Assembly: GCA_913050305.1 (NCBI GenBank)
Contig: CAJXAS010000009.1
Location: 1-22,895, forward strand
DNA from: an uncultured Polaribacter sp.
GTDB lineage: Bacteria; Bacteroidota; Bacteroidia; Flavobacteriales; Flavobacteriaceae
DNA: 22,895 nucleotides
Direction of reading: 5' to 3'
Below the pieces are notes generated by a model. The model saw nothing but the letters and a program-made list of their open reading frames with translations, did not search any database and had not been told where the DNA came from. Every line of letters begins with the position of its first letter. Positions within the stretch are counted from its first letter, which is position 1. The translations under genes were made by a program, and so were the position numbers. Below, piece after piece: positions 15,452 through 22,716 of this stretch.

Positions 15452-15925
15452 TTATAAAACATTATATGATAAGATAGCACCAATTTTTTTACAAATATAT
15501 TCTAACAATTCCTCATCTTTATCTGTAAAAACATTTGCAGTGTGAGAATCAATATCAATCTGTCCAATATTCTCTTTGTTTACAAAAATAGGAATTACTA
15601 TTTCAGATTTCACTTTCCATCCACAAGATATATAGTTTTCTTGATTAGATACATCTTGAACAACAAAATTTTGATTACTTACAGCCACTTGTCCACAAAT
15701 ACCTTTTCCAAATGGAATAATTGTATGTTCTGTTTCTTCACCTGTATATTGCGCTAATTTTAACTCGTCTTTATCTCCGTTTTTAAAATAAAAACCAACC
15801 CAATCATAATAAGAAATTTCCCTTTCTAACAAATCGCAAATCTCCTTTAACTTCTCCTTTGTAGTATTTGTATTTGCAAGAATACTATCTGCCTTATTTT
15901 TCAATCTATTTAAATCCATTTCCAT
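15452..15925 (-). CDS. msrC: GAF-domain free methionine-R-sulfoxide reductase-like protein
   Basis: 157-aa single GAF-domain protein of the fRMsr (E. coli YebR/MsrC) family, which reduces free methionine-R-sulfoxide in the cytosol. Family marks are 'YYDWVGFYF' at 39-47, 'PFGKGICGQVAVSNQNFVVQDV' at 71-92, 'YISCGWKVKSEIVIPIF' at 98-114 and 'IGQIDIDSHTANVFTDKDEELLEYI' at 120-144. Two of the three family cysteines are present, Cys77 (GICG) and Cys101 (YISC). The first, found ten residues before Cys77 in E. coli, is His67 here. The retained pair is the one I recall as sufficient in some family members, so activity is plausible. The start could equally be Met3. It stands alone between purH and the divergent HYC gene. 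Confidence 0.85.
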   Translation of the reverse strand: MEMDLNRLKNKADSILANTNTTKEKLKEICDLLEREISYYDWVGFYFKNGDKDELKLAQYTGEETEHTIIPFGKGICGQVAVSNQNFVVQDVSNQENYISCGWKVKSEIVIPIFVNKENIGQIDIDSHTANVFTDKDEELLEYICKKIGAILSYNVL

Positions 15926-16088
15926 CTAAACTCTAAACTTTTATAGCTGTAAAAATAAATGAAATTTCGTTGATAAAAAACATAAACATGCAGGCAGTTT
16001 AATAGTGCACACTTTCCTGATTTACTTATATTTTTTAATGAATTTAGAGATAACATTTGATTTTATAAAAAAACCGCATTTGTTATTG

Positions 16089-16096
16089 TAACTTTG
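16089..16096 (+). promoter_or_regulatory. -7 box almost abutting the HYC-protein start codon
   Basis: TAACTTTG is an exact TAnnTTTG match only 8 bp before the ATG at 16105, so the transcript would be leaderless or nearly so. The closest -33 candidate (TTTG, 16056-16059) is 29 bp away, outside normal spacing. The 179-bp gap to the divergent msrC holds no other convincing box for either gene. Confidence 0.35.
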
Positions 16097-16104
16097 TATG
16101 TATA

Positions 16105-16509
16105 ATGAAATCTATTTTTACCAAAATAACATCGGCTCTATTAGCATTTTTAGTGCTATTCTCAACCCTCTCATTTACTATTGAGAGTCATTATTGTGGA
16201 GATTTTTTAATGGATATTTCCGTTATTGGTGAGGCTACTGACTGCGGCATGAAAGTGGAGCAGTCAATGGCTGCAAAAAAGATAAACTGTTGTAAAGATG
16301 AAGTAATAATAACAGAAGGACAAGATGAATTACATCTAAATTCTTTTGATACCTTGAACTTTGAAAAACAACAATTTTTAACAACTTTCTATTCTTCTTA
16401 TTTAAATCTACTCAAAGAAGAATTTTCTAGAAATATCATTTACAAAGACTTTCAACGGCCTGTTATACCTATCAATTATCAGATAAAATACCAATCATTT
16501 TTAATTTAA
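16105..16509 (+). CDS. HYC_CC_PP-type small secreted cysteine protein
   Basis: 134-aa protein resembling the Bacteroidota family named for its HYC...CC...PP residues; function unestablished. A hydrophobic signal or anchor segment (about 6-25, 'KITSALLAFLVLFSTLSFTIE') precedes His29-Tyr30-Cys31, then Cys47 in 'ATDCGMK', Cys62-Cys63 in 'INCCKDE', and a conserved-looking tail 'RPVIPINYQIKYQSFLI' at 118-134. The PP of the family name is not intact here (Pro119 and Pro122 are separated). The cysteine/histidine pattern and the downstream TonB receptor and HMA protein suggest envelope metal handling. The start is chosen because it begins the signal peptide. Next gene starts 72 bp downstream. Exact role unknown. 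Confidence 0.75.
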   Translation: MKSIFTKITSALLAFLVLFSTLSFTIESHYCGDFLMDISVIGEATDCGMKVEQSMAAKKINCCKDEVIITEGQDELHLNSFDTLNFEKQQFLTTFYSSYLNLLKEEFSRNIIYKDFQRPVIPINYQIKYQSFLI

Positions 16510-16581
16510 TTTTGTTTTAATTCCAACTAAAAAGTCTTCTACTAAAGAGGCACAGTTTTAATTATAATAAAATTAACTTTA

Positions 16582-18825
16582 ATGAAAAAATACATACTAA
16601 ATAGCTTTATACTGCTATTTCCAATTTTTATTCTTGCTCAAACTAATTTGAAAGGAATGATTATGGATCAAGAAAATCCTAAAGATAATTTAGGTGTTGC
16701 AGGTGCCACAGTAAATTGGTTAAACACAAACATTGGCACAATTACGAATGAAAAGGGCTGGTTTACAATTCCCTTTAAAAAGGAATATAAAAAACTAGTA
16801 ATAAGCTATATAGGGTACAAAACAGACACTATAATAGTTAGAGATTTAACACCAATTCACCATTTTATAATTATAGAAAACGAATTAAAAGGAATAACTA
16901 TTCGAAGCAAAAGAGATGCCGTTCAAAAATCTTTATTTGCTACAGCCAACACTTTTACGGTAAATAACGACGAACTATTAAAAGCAGCCTGCTGTAATTT
17001 AGCAGAAAGTTTTGAAACAAATCCGTCTATAGATGTCAGTTTCTCTGATGCATTAACAGGAACGCGTCAAATACAAATGTTAGGACTTAAAAGTCCGTAT
17101 TTGCAAATTATGCAAGAAAACATACCCTCTATAAGAGGCGCTGCGCAAGCTTTTGGTTTAACTTTTACACCAGGAACTTGGGTAGAGAGTATTCAAATTA
17201 CAAAAGGTGCAGGTTCTGTTGTAAATGGCTTTGAAAGTATTTCTGGCCAAATAAATGCAGAATTGGTAAAACCTTTTTCTGATAATAAATTTTTCTTAAA
17301 CACCTACAGTTCTCTGAACGGTAGGTTAGAATTAAATACTCATTTCAACAGAAGAGTTTCAGAAAAATGGCAAACCGGACTTTATATTCATGGGAATTAT
17401 AGAGGTGAAAAATTTGATAAAAACAATGATAATTTTTTAGATGCACCTTTAGCCAATCAAATAAATATAATGAATCGATGGCAATACACAGATGCACAAA
17501 ATGGCTGGGTTAGCTTTATAACTGCTCGGTTTTTAACTGACGAAAAACAAACAGGAGAAATCAATTTTAATCCTATCAAAGATAGAGGAAACAATGAAGT
17601 CTGGGGAAGTGAAATTGATACAAAACGTTTTGAAACCTCATTAAAACTAGGCTATGTTTTTCCTGAGCTACCTTATCAAAGTTTTGGCTTACAAATGGCC
17701 TATAGCAATCATCAACAAGATTCTTATTTTGGCTTAAATGTGTATGATATTAAACATGAAAGTTTATACTCTAACTTACTTTTCAACTCAATTATTGGAG
17801 ATACTAGAAGTAAGTTTAAAACAGGTATTAACTTTACCTATGACAAATACAATGAACTTGTAAATACTACAAATTACAAAAGAAAAGAAAACTCTTTAGG
17901 TGTATTTTTTGAATATGCTTTTGACAACTTGGAGGATTTCAGTTTAACTGCAGGAGTTAGAGTAGATACACATAATTTATTAGGCACATTTATTACACCT
18001 AGGTTGCACCTAAGGTATGCTCCCTGGGAAAACGGAGTCTTTAGAGCTTCTGCCGGAAGAGGAAAAAGAAGTGCTAACATTTTTGCAGAAAATCAGCAAT
18101 TATTTGCAAGTTCTAGAAAAATAAGTATAGACGCTGTCGATGGAAATATCTACGGATTAAACCCTGAAATTGCTTGGAATTACGGAGTTTCATATTTACA
18201 AAAATTTAATTTATTTAATAAAAAAGGGGATATTACATTCGATTTTTATAGAACAGATTTCAGCAACCAAGTTGTTGTAGATTGGGAAAACCCGCAAGTA
18301 GTTTCTTTTTATAATTTAAATGGACAAAGTATCGCCAATAATTTTCAATTAGAATTAAATTATGAATTGGCAAAAAACCTAAATCTACGAACTGCTTTTA
18401 AATATTTTGATATTTCAACAGATTATAAAATTGGAAAATTACAAAAACCTCTTCAACCTAATAATCGATTTTTTGCAAATATTTCCTACGAAACAGTAAC
18501 AAAGGATAATGGTGCTCAGTGGAAGTTTGATCTTACCTTTAATAATATCGGCGAACAACGTTTACCAAATACAGCCGAAAATCCAACACAATATCAATTA
18601 CCAATAAGTTCTGAGCGTTATAGTTTATTAAACTCTCAAATAACTAAAGTATTTTCAAACACCTTTGAAATTTATGCTGGTGGAGAAAACTTAACAAATG
18701 TTCAACAAGAAAATCCTATTTTAGCAAGTGATAGTCCTTTTAGTGCCAATTTTGACAGCACGATTGTATACTCACCAATTTTTGGTCGCGCTATTTATGC
18801 AGGTTTACGATTTAAAATTAAATAA
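16582..18825 (+). CDS. TonB-dependent receptor with N-terminal carboxypeptidase-like domain, probably metal-related
   Basis: 747-aa outer-membrane active transporter. A signal peptide covers 1-19 (IFILA|QTNL). A CarboxypepD-regulatory-like beta-sandwich (about 22-88) carries 'VAGATVNWLNTNIGTITNEKGWFTI'. The plug domain (about 118-229) contains 'QMLGLKSPYLQIMQENIPSIRG' and 'VESIQITKGAGSVVNGFESISGQINAEL'. The remaining 500 residues form the beta-barrel and end in 'GRAIYAGLRFKIK'. A Cys137-Cys138 pair ('LLKAACCNLAESF') stands at the plug entrance. Substrate is not readable from the sequence. The HYC protein upstream and exported HMA protein 18 bp downstream point to copper or another soft metal, by inference. 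The first two genes are separated by 72 bp, without a hairpin terminator that I can see. Confidence 0.9.
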   Translation: MKKYILNSFILLFPIFILAQTNLKGMIMDQENPKDNLGVAGATVNWLNTNIGTITNEKGWFTIPFKKEYKKLVISYIGYKTDTIIVRDLTPIHHFIIIENELKGITIRSKRDAVQKSLFATANTFTVNNDELLKAACCNLAESFETNPSIDVSFSDALTGTRQIQMLGLKSPYLQIMQENIPSIRGAAQAFGLTFTPGTWVESIQITKGAGSVVNGFESISGQINAELVKPFSDNKFFLNTYSSLNGRLELNTHFNRRVSEKWQTGLYIHGNYRGEKFDKNNDNFLDAPLANQINIMNRWQYTDAQNGWVSFITARFLTDEKQTGEINFNPIKDRGNNEVWGSEIDTKRFETSLKLGYVFPELPYQSFGLQMAYSNHQQDSYFGLNVYDIKHESLYSNLLFNSIIGDTRSKFKTGINFTYDKYNELVNTTNYKRKENSLGVFFEYAFDNLEDFSLTAGVRVDTHNLLGTFITPRLHLRYAPWENGVFRASAGRGKRSANIFAENQQLFASSRKISIDAVDGNIYGLNPEIAWNYGVSYLQKFNLFNKKGDITFDFYRTDFSNQVVVDWENPQVVSFYNLNGQSIANNFQLELNYELAKNLNLRTAFKYFDISTDYKIGKLQKPLQPNNRFFANISYETVTKDNGAQWKFDLTFNNIGEQRLPNTAENPTQYQLPISSERYSLLNSQITKVFSNTFEIYAGGENLTNVQQENPILASDSPFSANFDSTIVYSPIFGRAIYAGLRFKIK

Positions 18826-18843
18826 CTTTTAAATAAAAAAATA

Positions 18844-19242
18844 ATGAAAAAGGTACTATTTATATTCAGCTTGCTCTTGATTGGTTTTTCTGCCCAATCG
18901 CAAGAAATAGAAACAGTGAAAAAGAAAAAAAATGCCAAAGCTGCTTTTGAAGTAAATGGGATTTGTGGAATGTGTAAAAAACGTATAGAAATGGCTGCCC
19001 TAAAAACAAAGGGCGTAAAGTTTGCTATTTGGGATGTGAAAACGCATCAAATAAACCTTATTTTAGATGAGCGAAAAGTATCTCTTAATACCGTAAAACA
19101 AAACATTGCAAATGTTGGTCATGATGTTAAAGATTTTACAGCCACCGATGAAGCCTATAGCTCTGTGCATCCTTGCTGTAAATATAGAGATAGCAAAATA
19201 GTCCTAGATCACGAGGGTACACTTAAAAAGAAGAAAAACTAA
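18844..19242 (+). CDS. Exported heavy-metal-associated (HMA) domain protein
   Basis: 132-aa predicted periplasmic metal-binding protein. A signal peptide (1-19, 'LLIGFSAQS|QEIE') is followed by a Lys-rich linker (26-32) and an HMA ferredoxin-like fold (about 33-100): 'AAFEVNGICGMCKKRIEMAALKTKGVKFAIWDVKTHQINL..DERKVSLNTVKQNIANVGHDV'. The metal site CxxC is Cys41-Cys44. It sits in 'GICGMC', one residue shorter than the classical GMxCxxC; Bacteroidota homologues often look like this. A second potential site, His109-Pro-Cys111-Cys112, follows the domain. It begins 18 bp after the TonB-receptor stop, so same operon, and is closed by a strong terminator. A copper-chaperone-like role outside the cytosol is the best inference. 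Confidence 0.86.
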   Translation: MKKVLFIFSLLLIGFSAQSQEIETVKKKKNAKAAFEVNGICGMCKKRIEMAALKTKGVKFAIWDVKTHQINLILDERKVSLNTVKQNIANVGHDVKDFTATDEAYSSVHPCCKYRDSKIVLDHEGTLKKKKN

Positions 19243-19287
19243 AAAAAAGAAAACCCTTTCAAATTAATGAAAGGGTTTTCTTTTTTT
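19242..19287. terminator. Strong bidirectional terminator between hma gene and ahcY
   Basis: A perfect 19-bp stem (19242-19260 with 19269-19287; core gaaaaccctttc) closes an 8-nt loop and has A-runs on the left arm and T-runs on the right, so both strands get a U-tract. It starts on the last base of the HMA stop codon and lies 22 bp from the ahcY stop, serving both convergent genes. Confidence 0.92.
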
Positions 19288-19309
19288 AGTTTGCTAAACA
19301 AACAACTGT

Positions 19310-20617
19310 TTAATATCTATAGTGTTCTGGCTTGTACGGTCCTGCTTGCGTAACACCAATATATGCTGCTTGGTCTTGACGCAATTCAGTTAACTCTACA
19401 CCAATTTTTGCTAAGTGTAAAAATGCCACTTTTTCATCTAGATGCTTTGGTAGCATATACACTTCGTTTCCGTATGCTTTTGCATTATTCCAAAGTTCCA
19501 TTTGCGCCAAAGTTTGATTTGTAAATGAATTAGACATTACAAAACTTGGATGCCCAGTTGCACAACCTAAGTTTACCAAACGTCCCTCTGCTAGTAATAT
19601 AATATCATTTCCATTGATATTGTATTTATCTACTTGTGGCTTAATTTCAACTTTTTCACTATTCGCATTTAAATAAGGAACATCAATTTCATTATCAAAA
19701 TGGCCAATATTTGCAACAATTACTTTGTCTTTCATTGCTTCAAAATGCTCTCCACGCACAATATCTTTATTTCCTGTTGTAGTAATAATAATATCTGAGT
19801 TTGCAACAACAGTCTCTAATTTCTTAACTTCAAAACCATCCATTGCAGCTTGCAATGCACAGATAGGATCTATTTCTGTAACAGTTACAATAGAACCTGC
19901 CCCTTTAAAAGAAGCTGCGGTTCCTTTACCAACATCACCGTAACCACAAACAGTTACACGTTTTCCTGCTAACATAATGTCTGTTGCTCTACGAATTGCA
20001 TCTACTGCAGATTCTTTACAACCATATTTATTATCAAATTTTGATTTTGTAACAGAATCATTGATATTAATTGCTGGCATTGGTAATGTTCCGTTTTTAA
20101 CTCTTTCGTAAAGCCTATGAACACCAGTAGTAGTCTCTTCTGATAATCCATTGATTCCTGCAGCTAATTCTGGATACCGATCTAAAACCATATTGGTTAA
20201 ATCTCCACCATCATCTAAAATCATGTTTAATGGTTGTTTGTCTTCACCAAAAAACAAGGTTTGTTCAATACACCAATCAAATTCTTCTTCATTCATACCT
20301 TTCCAAGCATAAACAGAAGTTCCTGTTGCGGCGATTGCTGCAGCAGCCTGATCTTGTGTAGAAAAAATATTACAAGAACTCCAAGTAACGTCTGCACCTA
20401 AAGCTTGTAAAGTTTCTATTAAAATTGCCGTTTGGATTGTCATATGTAAACAACCTGCAATTCTAGCACCCTTTAAAGGTTGCGCATCTCCGTATTCTTC
20501 TCTTAAACTCATTAAACCCGGCATTTCTGCTTCTGCCAAATCCATTTCTTTTCTACCCCAATCTGCTAAAGAAATATCTTTCACTTTGAAAGGTACGAAT
20601 GTTGTATTTTTACTCAT
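19310..20617 (-). CDS. ahcY: Adenosylhomocysteinase (SAH hydrolase)
   Basis: 435-aa NAD-dependent cytosolic enzyme that splits S-adenosylhomocysteine to adenosine and homocysteine, relieving product inhibition of methyltransferases. Family signature regions are 'GCLHMTIQTAILIETL' at 55-70 (His58), 'NINDSVTKSKFDNKYGC' at 184-200 with substrate-binding Lys191 and Asp195, and the NAD-binding loop 'VCGYGDVGKGTA' at 223-234. 'VANIGHFDNEID' at 301-312 and the C-terminal 'YKPEHYRY', whose lysine and tyrosine reach into the neighbouring subunit, are intact. Length matches the shorter bacterial/eukaryotic form. It is a single-gene unit, convergent with the hma gene and divergent from the PPTase gene. 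Confidence 0.98.
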   Translation of the reverse strand: MSKNTTFVPFKVKDISLADWGRKEMDLAEAEMPGLMSLREEYGDAQPLKGARIAGCLHMTIQTAILIETLQALGADVTWSSCNIFSTQDQAAAAIAATGTSVYAWKGMNEEEFDWCIEQTLFFGEDKQPLNMILDDGGDLTNMVLDRYPELAAGINGLSEETTTGVHRLYERVKNGTLPMPAININDSVTKSKFDNKYGCKESAVDAIRRATDIMLAGKRVTVCGYGDVGKGTAASFKGAGSIVTVTEIDPICALQAAMDGFEVKKLETVVANSDIIITTTGNKDIVRGEHFEAMKDKVIVANIGHFDNEIDVPYLNANSEKVEIKPQVDKYNINGNDIILLAEGRLVNLGCATGHPSFVMSNSFTNQTLAQMELWNNAKAYGNEVYMLPKHLDEKVAFLHLAKIGVELTELRQDQAAYIGVTQAGPYKPEHYRY

Positions 20618-20653
20618 ATTAATGTATATTTATATTCTAATTTATTCGAACTG

Positions 20654-20661
20654 CAAAGTTA
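20654..20661 (-). promoter_or_regulatory. -7 box of ahcY
   Basis: On the minus strand this reads TAACTTTG, an exact TAnnTTTG box, 36 bp before the ahcY ATG. A good -33 element is not visible at the expected distance, which would fall within the first codons of the divergent PPTase gene. The whole divergent gap is 65 bp. Confidence 0.5.
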
Positions 20662-20682
20662 CGACATCCATTTTAAAAAAGT

Positions 20683-21309
20683 ATGGCTCTTTACAAAACT
20701 TTAACGGTTAACAAAGTAACTAAAGTCCTGATTTGGAAGATTGAAGAATCTATTTCTAAATTGCAAGAAGGAATTTTTCTTTCTGAGAATAGCACAACAC
20801 GCTTGAACTCTATGAAATCTCAATTGCATCAGAGAGGATTCTTAAGTATCCGTCATCTATTAAAAGAAGTTGGATATACCGATGCTGATTTAATATATGA
20901 CGAATTTGGAAAGCCACACTTAAAAAACGGCAAGTTCATCTCGATTACGCATTCATTTACCTTTACAGCTATTATTGTTTCTGATAAGTTCCATGTAGGA
21001 ATTGATATTGAAAAACAGCGGGAGAAAATTTTAAAAATTGCTCATAAATTTACTCCATTTGAAGAATATAAAACCATCGCCAATGTGGATGCTCTAATTA
21101 GCAAATTGACCATTGTTTGGGGTGCAAAAGAATCTTTGTATAAAATATACGGAAAGAAAAAACTCTTATTCTTACATCATATTTATATTGAGGATTTTAG
21201 ATTTGCTGATGAGAAAACTACTGGAGAAATACGTTATAATGGAGAGAATACTGCTTATAATATTTCATTTTTAGAGTTTGAAGGTTTTACTTGCGTATTT
21301 GCTTATTAA
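20683..21309 (+). CDS. 4'-phosphopantetheinyl transferase superfamily protein
   Basis: 208-aa Sfp-like enzyme predicted to move phosphopantetheine from CoA onto a carrier-protein serine, activating acyl or peptidyl carrier proteins. Superfamily marks are 'GKPHLKNGKFISITHSFTFTAIIVS' at 76-100, the Mg/CoA-binding 'VGIDIE' at 105-110, and 'WGAKESLYKIYGKKK' at 146-160, with Asp108, Glu110 and Glu150 the expected metal ligands. Length is typical of the one-chain Sfp type. No synthase or carrier gene is nearby, so it may be the general cellular enzyme (serving fatty acid synthesis) rather than one for a natural product. The start is 65 bp from the divergent ahcY; I see no clear promoter of its own. 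Confidence 0.9.
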   Translation: MALYKTLTVNKVTKVLIWKIEESISKLQEGIFLSENSTTRLNSMKSQLHQRGFLSIRHLLKEVGYTDADLIYDEFGKPHLKNGKFISITHSFTFTAIIVSDKFHVGIDIEKQREKILKIAHKFTPFEEYKTIANVDALISKLTIVWGAKESLYKIYGKKKLLFLHHIYIEDFRFADEKTTGEIRYNGENTAYNISFLEFEGFTCVFAY

Positions 21310-21353
21310 AAGCACATAAAGTTTATAAACAAGAACCTACTCTTGCTAATATT

Positions 21354-21401
21354 ATGATGAAAAAACAAATTAACTTCTTACTTTTGGTGCAACTACTTTA
21401 A
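21354..21401 (+). other. Very short ORF just upstream of pnuC (15 aa)
   Basis: An in-frame ATG-ATG start followed by 'KKQINFLLLVQLL' and a TAA stop lies 8 bp before the pnuC ATG. It looks like the opening of a signal peptide that stops. It could be a leader peptide, the remnant of a lost secreted protein gene, or chance. An exact TACTTTTG (-7-like, 21379-21386) lies inside it and could instead be the pnuC promoter, in which case the ORF would not be transcribed whole. Confidence 0.2.
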
Positions 21402-21409
21402 TAAATAAA

Positions 21410-22042
21410 ATGACAACAATTTTCGAATTTCTTTTTGAACAATATAAAACATACTCGACATTAGATATTACTTTAGAAATTGTTGCTGTAATTTTTGGTT
21501 TTCTATCCGTTTGGTATTCCAAACAAAATAAAATTTGGGTTTTCCCTACAGGAATGATTAGTACACTCATTTTTGTGTATTTACTTTTTAAGTGGGAACT
21601 TTTAGGGGACATGATGATTAACGGTTATTATTTTATAATGAGTATTTATGGTTGGTATATATGGACGCGTAAAGTGGATAAAACCCATGTAAATCAGATT
21701 TCTACTACTACTTTTAAAGAAAAAAAGATTTCAATTGTCATATTTATTGCAACACTGCTGTTTGTTTTTATAATTTATCAAAAATTTGATAAATGGACGA
21801 ACTGGGTTGCTTACATAGATACTATTACAACAGCAATCTTTTTTGTTGCAATGTGGTTAATGGCAAAACGGAAAATAGAAAATTGGATTTTCTGGATAGT
21901 AGGAGATCTAATTTCTGTACCTTTATACCTATATAAAGGCTTTACCTTTACGAGCTTTCAATATTTTGGATTTACTTTTATTGCCATTTTTGGTTATTTA
22001 GCATGGAAAAAAACCTTACACAAGACCCAATTAACATCGTAA
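21410..22042 (+). CDS. pnuC: PnuC-family vitamin riboside transporter (nicotinamide riboside likely)
   Basis: 210-aa inner-membrane protein with about seven hydrophobic segments. Conserved PnuC features are visible: 'GFLSVWYSKQNKIWVFPTGMISTLIFVYLLFKWELLGDMMINGYYFIMSIYGWYIW' at 30-85 and 'ENWIFWIVGDLISVPLYLYKGF' at 157-178. PnuC proteins move nicotinamide riboside by facilitated diffusion; relatives (PnuT, PnuX) move thiamine or riboflavin. The NadR-type kinase-like gene that overlaps the 3' end by 40 bp favours nicotinamide riboside, because phosphorylation traps it. I see no thiamine-box-like leader upstream. Substrate is inferred. Confidence 0.9.
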   Translation: MTTIFEFLFEQYKTYSTLDITLEIVAVIFGFLSVWYSKQNKIWVFPTGMISTLIFVYLLFKWELLGDMMINGYYFIMSIYGWYIWTRKVDKTHVNQISTTTFKEKKISIVIFIATLLFVFIIYQKFDKWTNWVAYIDTITTAIFFVAMWLMAKRKIENWIFWIVGDLISVPLYLYKGFTFTSFQYFGFTFIAIFGYLAWKKTLHKTQLTS

Positions 22043-22641
22043 AAATTGTTTTATTTGGACCAGAATCTACTGGAAAAACAACACTTTCTAAACAATTAGC
22101 ACGTCATTACAATACTGTTTGGACGCCAGAATTTGCGCGAGAATACTTGCAAAAAAAATGGAATAACGAGCGTAAAACTTGTGATAAAGAAGATTTAATA
22201 CCGATTGCGATTGGACAAATGAAACTAGAAAATAAGCTAGGAAAAAAAGCTGATAAACTACTTATTTGCGATACAGATTTACTTGAAACAAAAGTGTACT
22301 CAGAAAAATTTTATGGTGGTGCTGTAGATATTAAATTAAGTGAAGCTGTAGATAAAAATAAGTATGATTTGTATCTACTTACATACATTGATACGCCTTG
22401 GGAAGAAGATGATTTGCGCGACAGGCCAGAACAACGTTTAGAAATGTTTACGGCTTTTGAAAATACATTAAAAAAATATAAAAAAAATTATATCCTATTA
22501 AAAGGTGATAAAGAAACAAGATTAAAAAACGCTACCGAAGCTATTGATAAAATTATTGCTGCAAAAGATAATTTACATTCTTTTTCAGACTCTTTACAAG
22601 TCATCAATATGCTAAAAAATAAAAACTTAAGCAATACTTAA
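22003..22641 (+). CDS. NadR-type AAA ATPase, ribosylnicotinamide kinase-like
   Basis: 212-aa P-loop protein of the NadR C-terminal (nicotinamide riboside kinase) type. Walker A is 'GPESTGKTTL' at 19-28. 'TPEFAREYL' at 41-49 and the acidic strand end 'LLICDTDLLETKVYSEKFYG' at 87-106 are family typical. 'DTPWEEDDLRDRPEQR' at about 131-146 is the substrate/lid region. It lacks the N-terminal NMN adenylyltransferase and the DNA-binding domain of full NadR, so it would make NMN but not NAD. The ATG at 22003 lies 40 bp inside pnuC. No other ATG exists before the P-loop, so the overlap is probably real and implies coupled translation. Kinase activity is inferred from the family. Confidence 0.87.
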   Translation: MEKNLTQDPINIVKIVLFGPESTGKTTLSKQLARHYNTVWTPEFAREYLQKKWNNERKTCDKEDLIPIAIGQMKLENKLGKKADKLLICDTDLLETKVYSEKFYGGAVDIKLSEAVDKNKYDLYLLTYIDTPWEEDDLRDRPEQRLEMFTAFENTLKKYKKNYILLKGDKETRLKNATEAIDKIIAAKDNLHSFSDSLQVINMLKNKNLSNT

Positions 22642-22716
22642 GACAATAAAGCATCCTATAGAAAATAGCTAAAAACATACCCTTGAATTTTTTATTTTGA
22701 GGCATTTTCAATAAAA

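Noticed and set aside
21310..21409. Possible TPP or other vitamin riboswitch upstream of pnuC
   Set aside because: The 100-bp gap has no recognisable thiamine-box core or stable G/C helices, so PnuT (thiamine) rather than PnuC is not supported.
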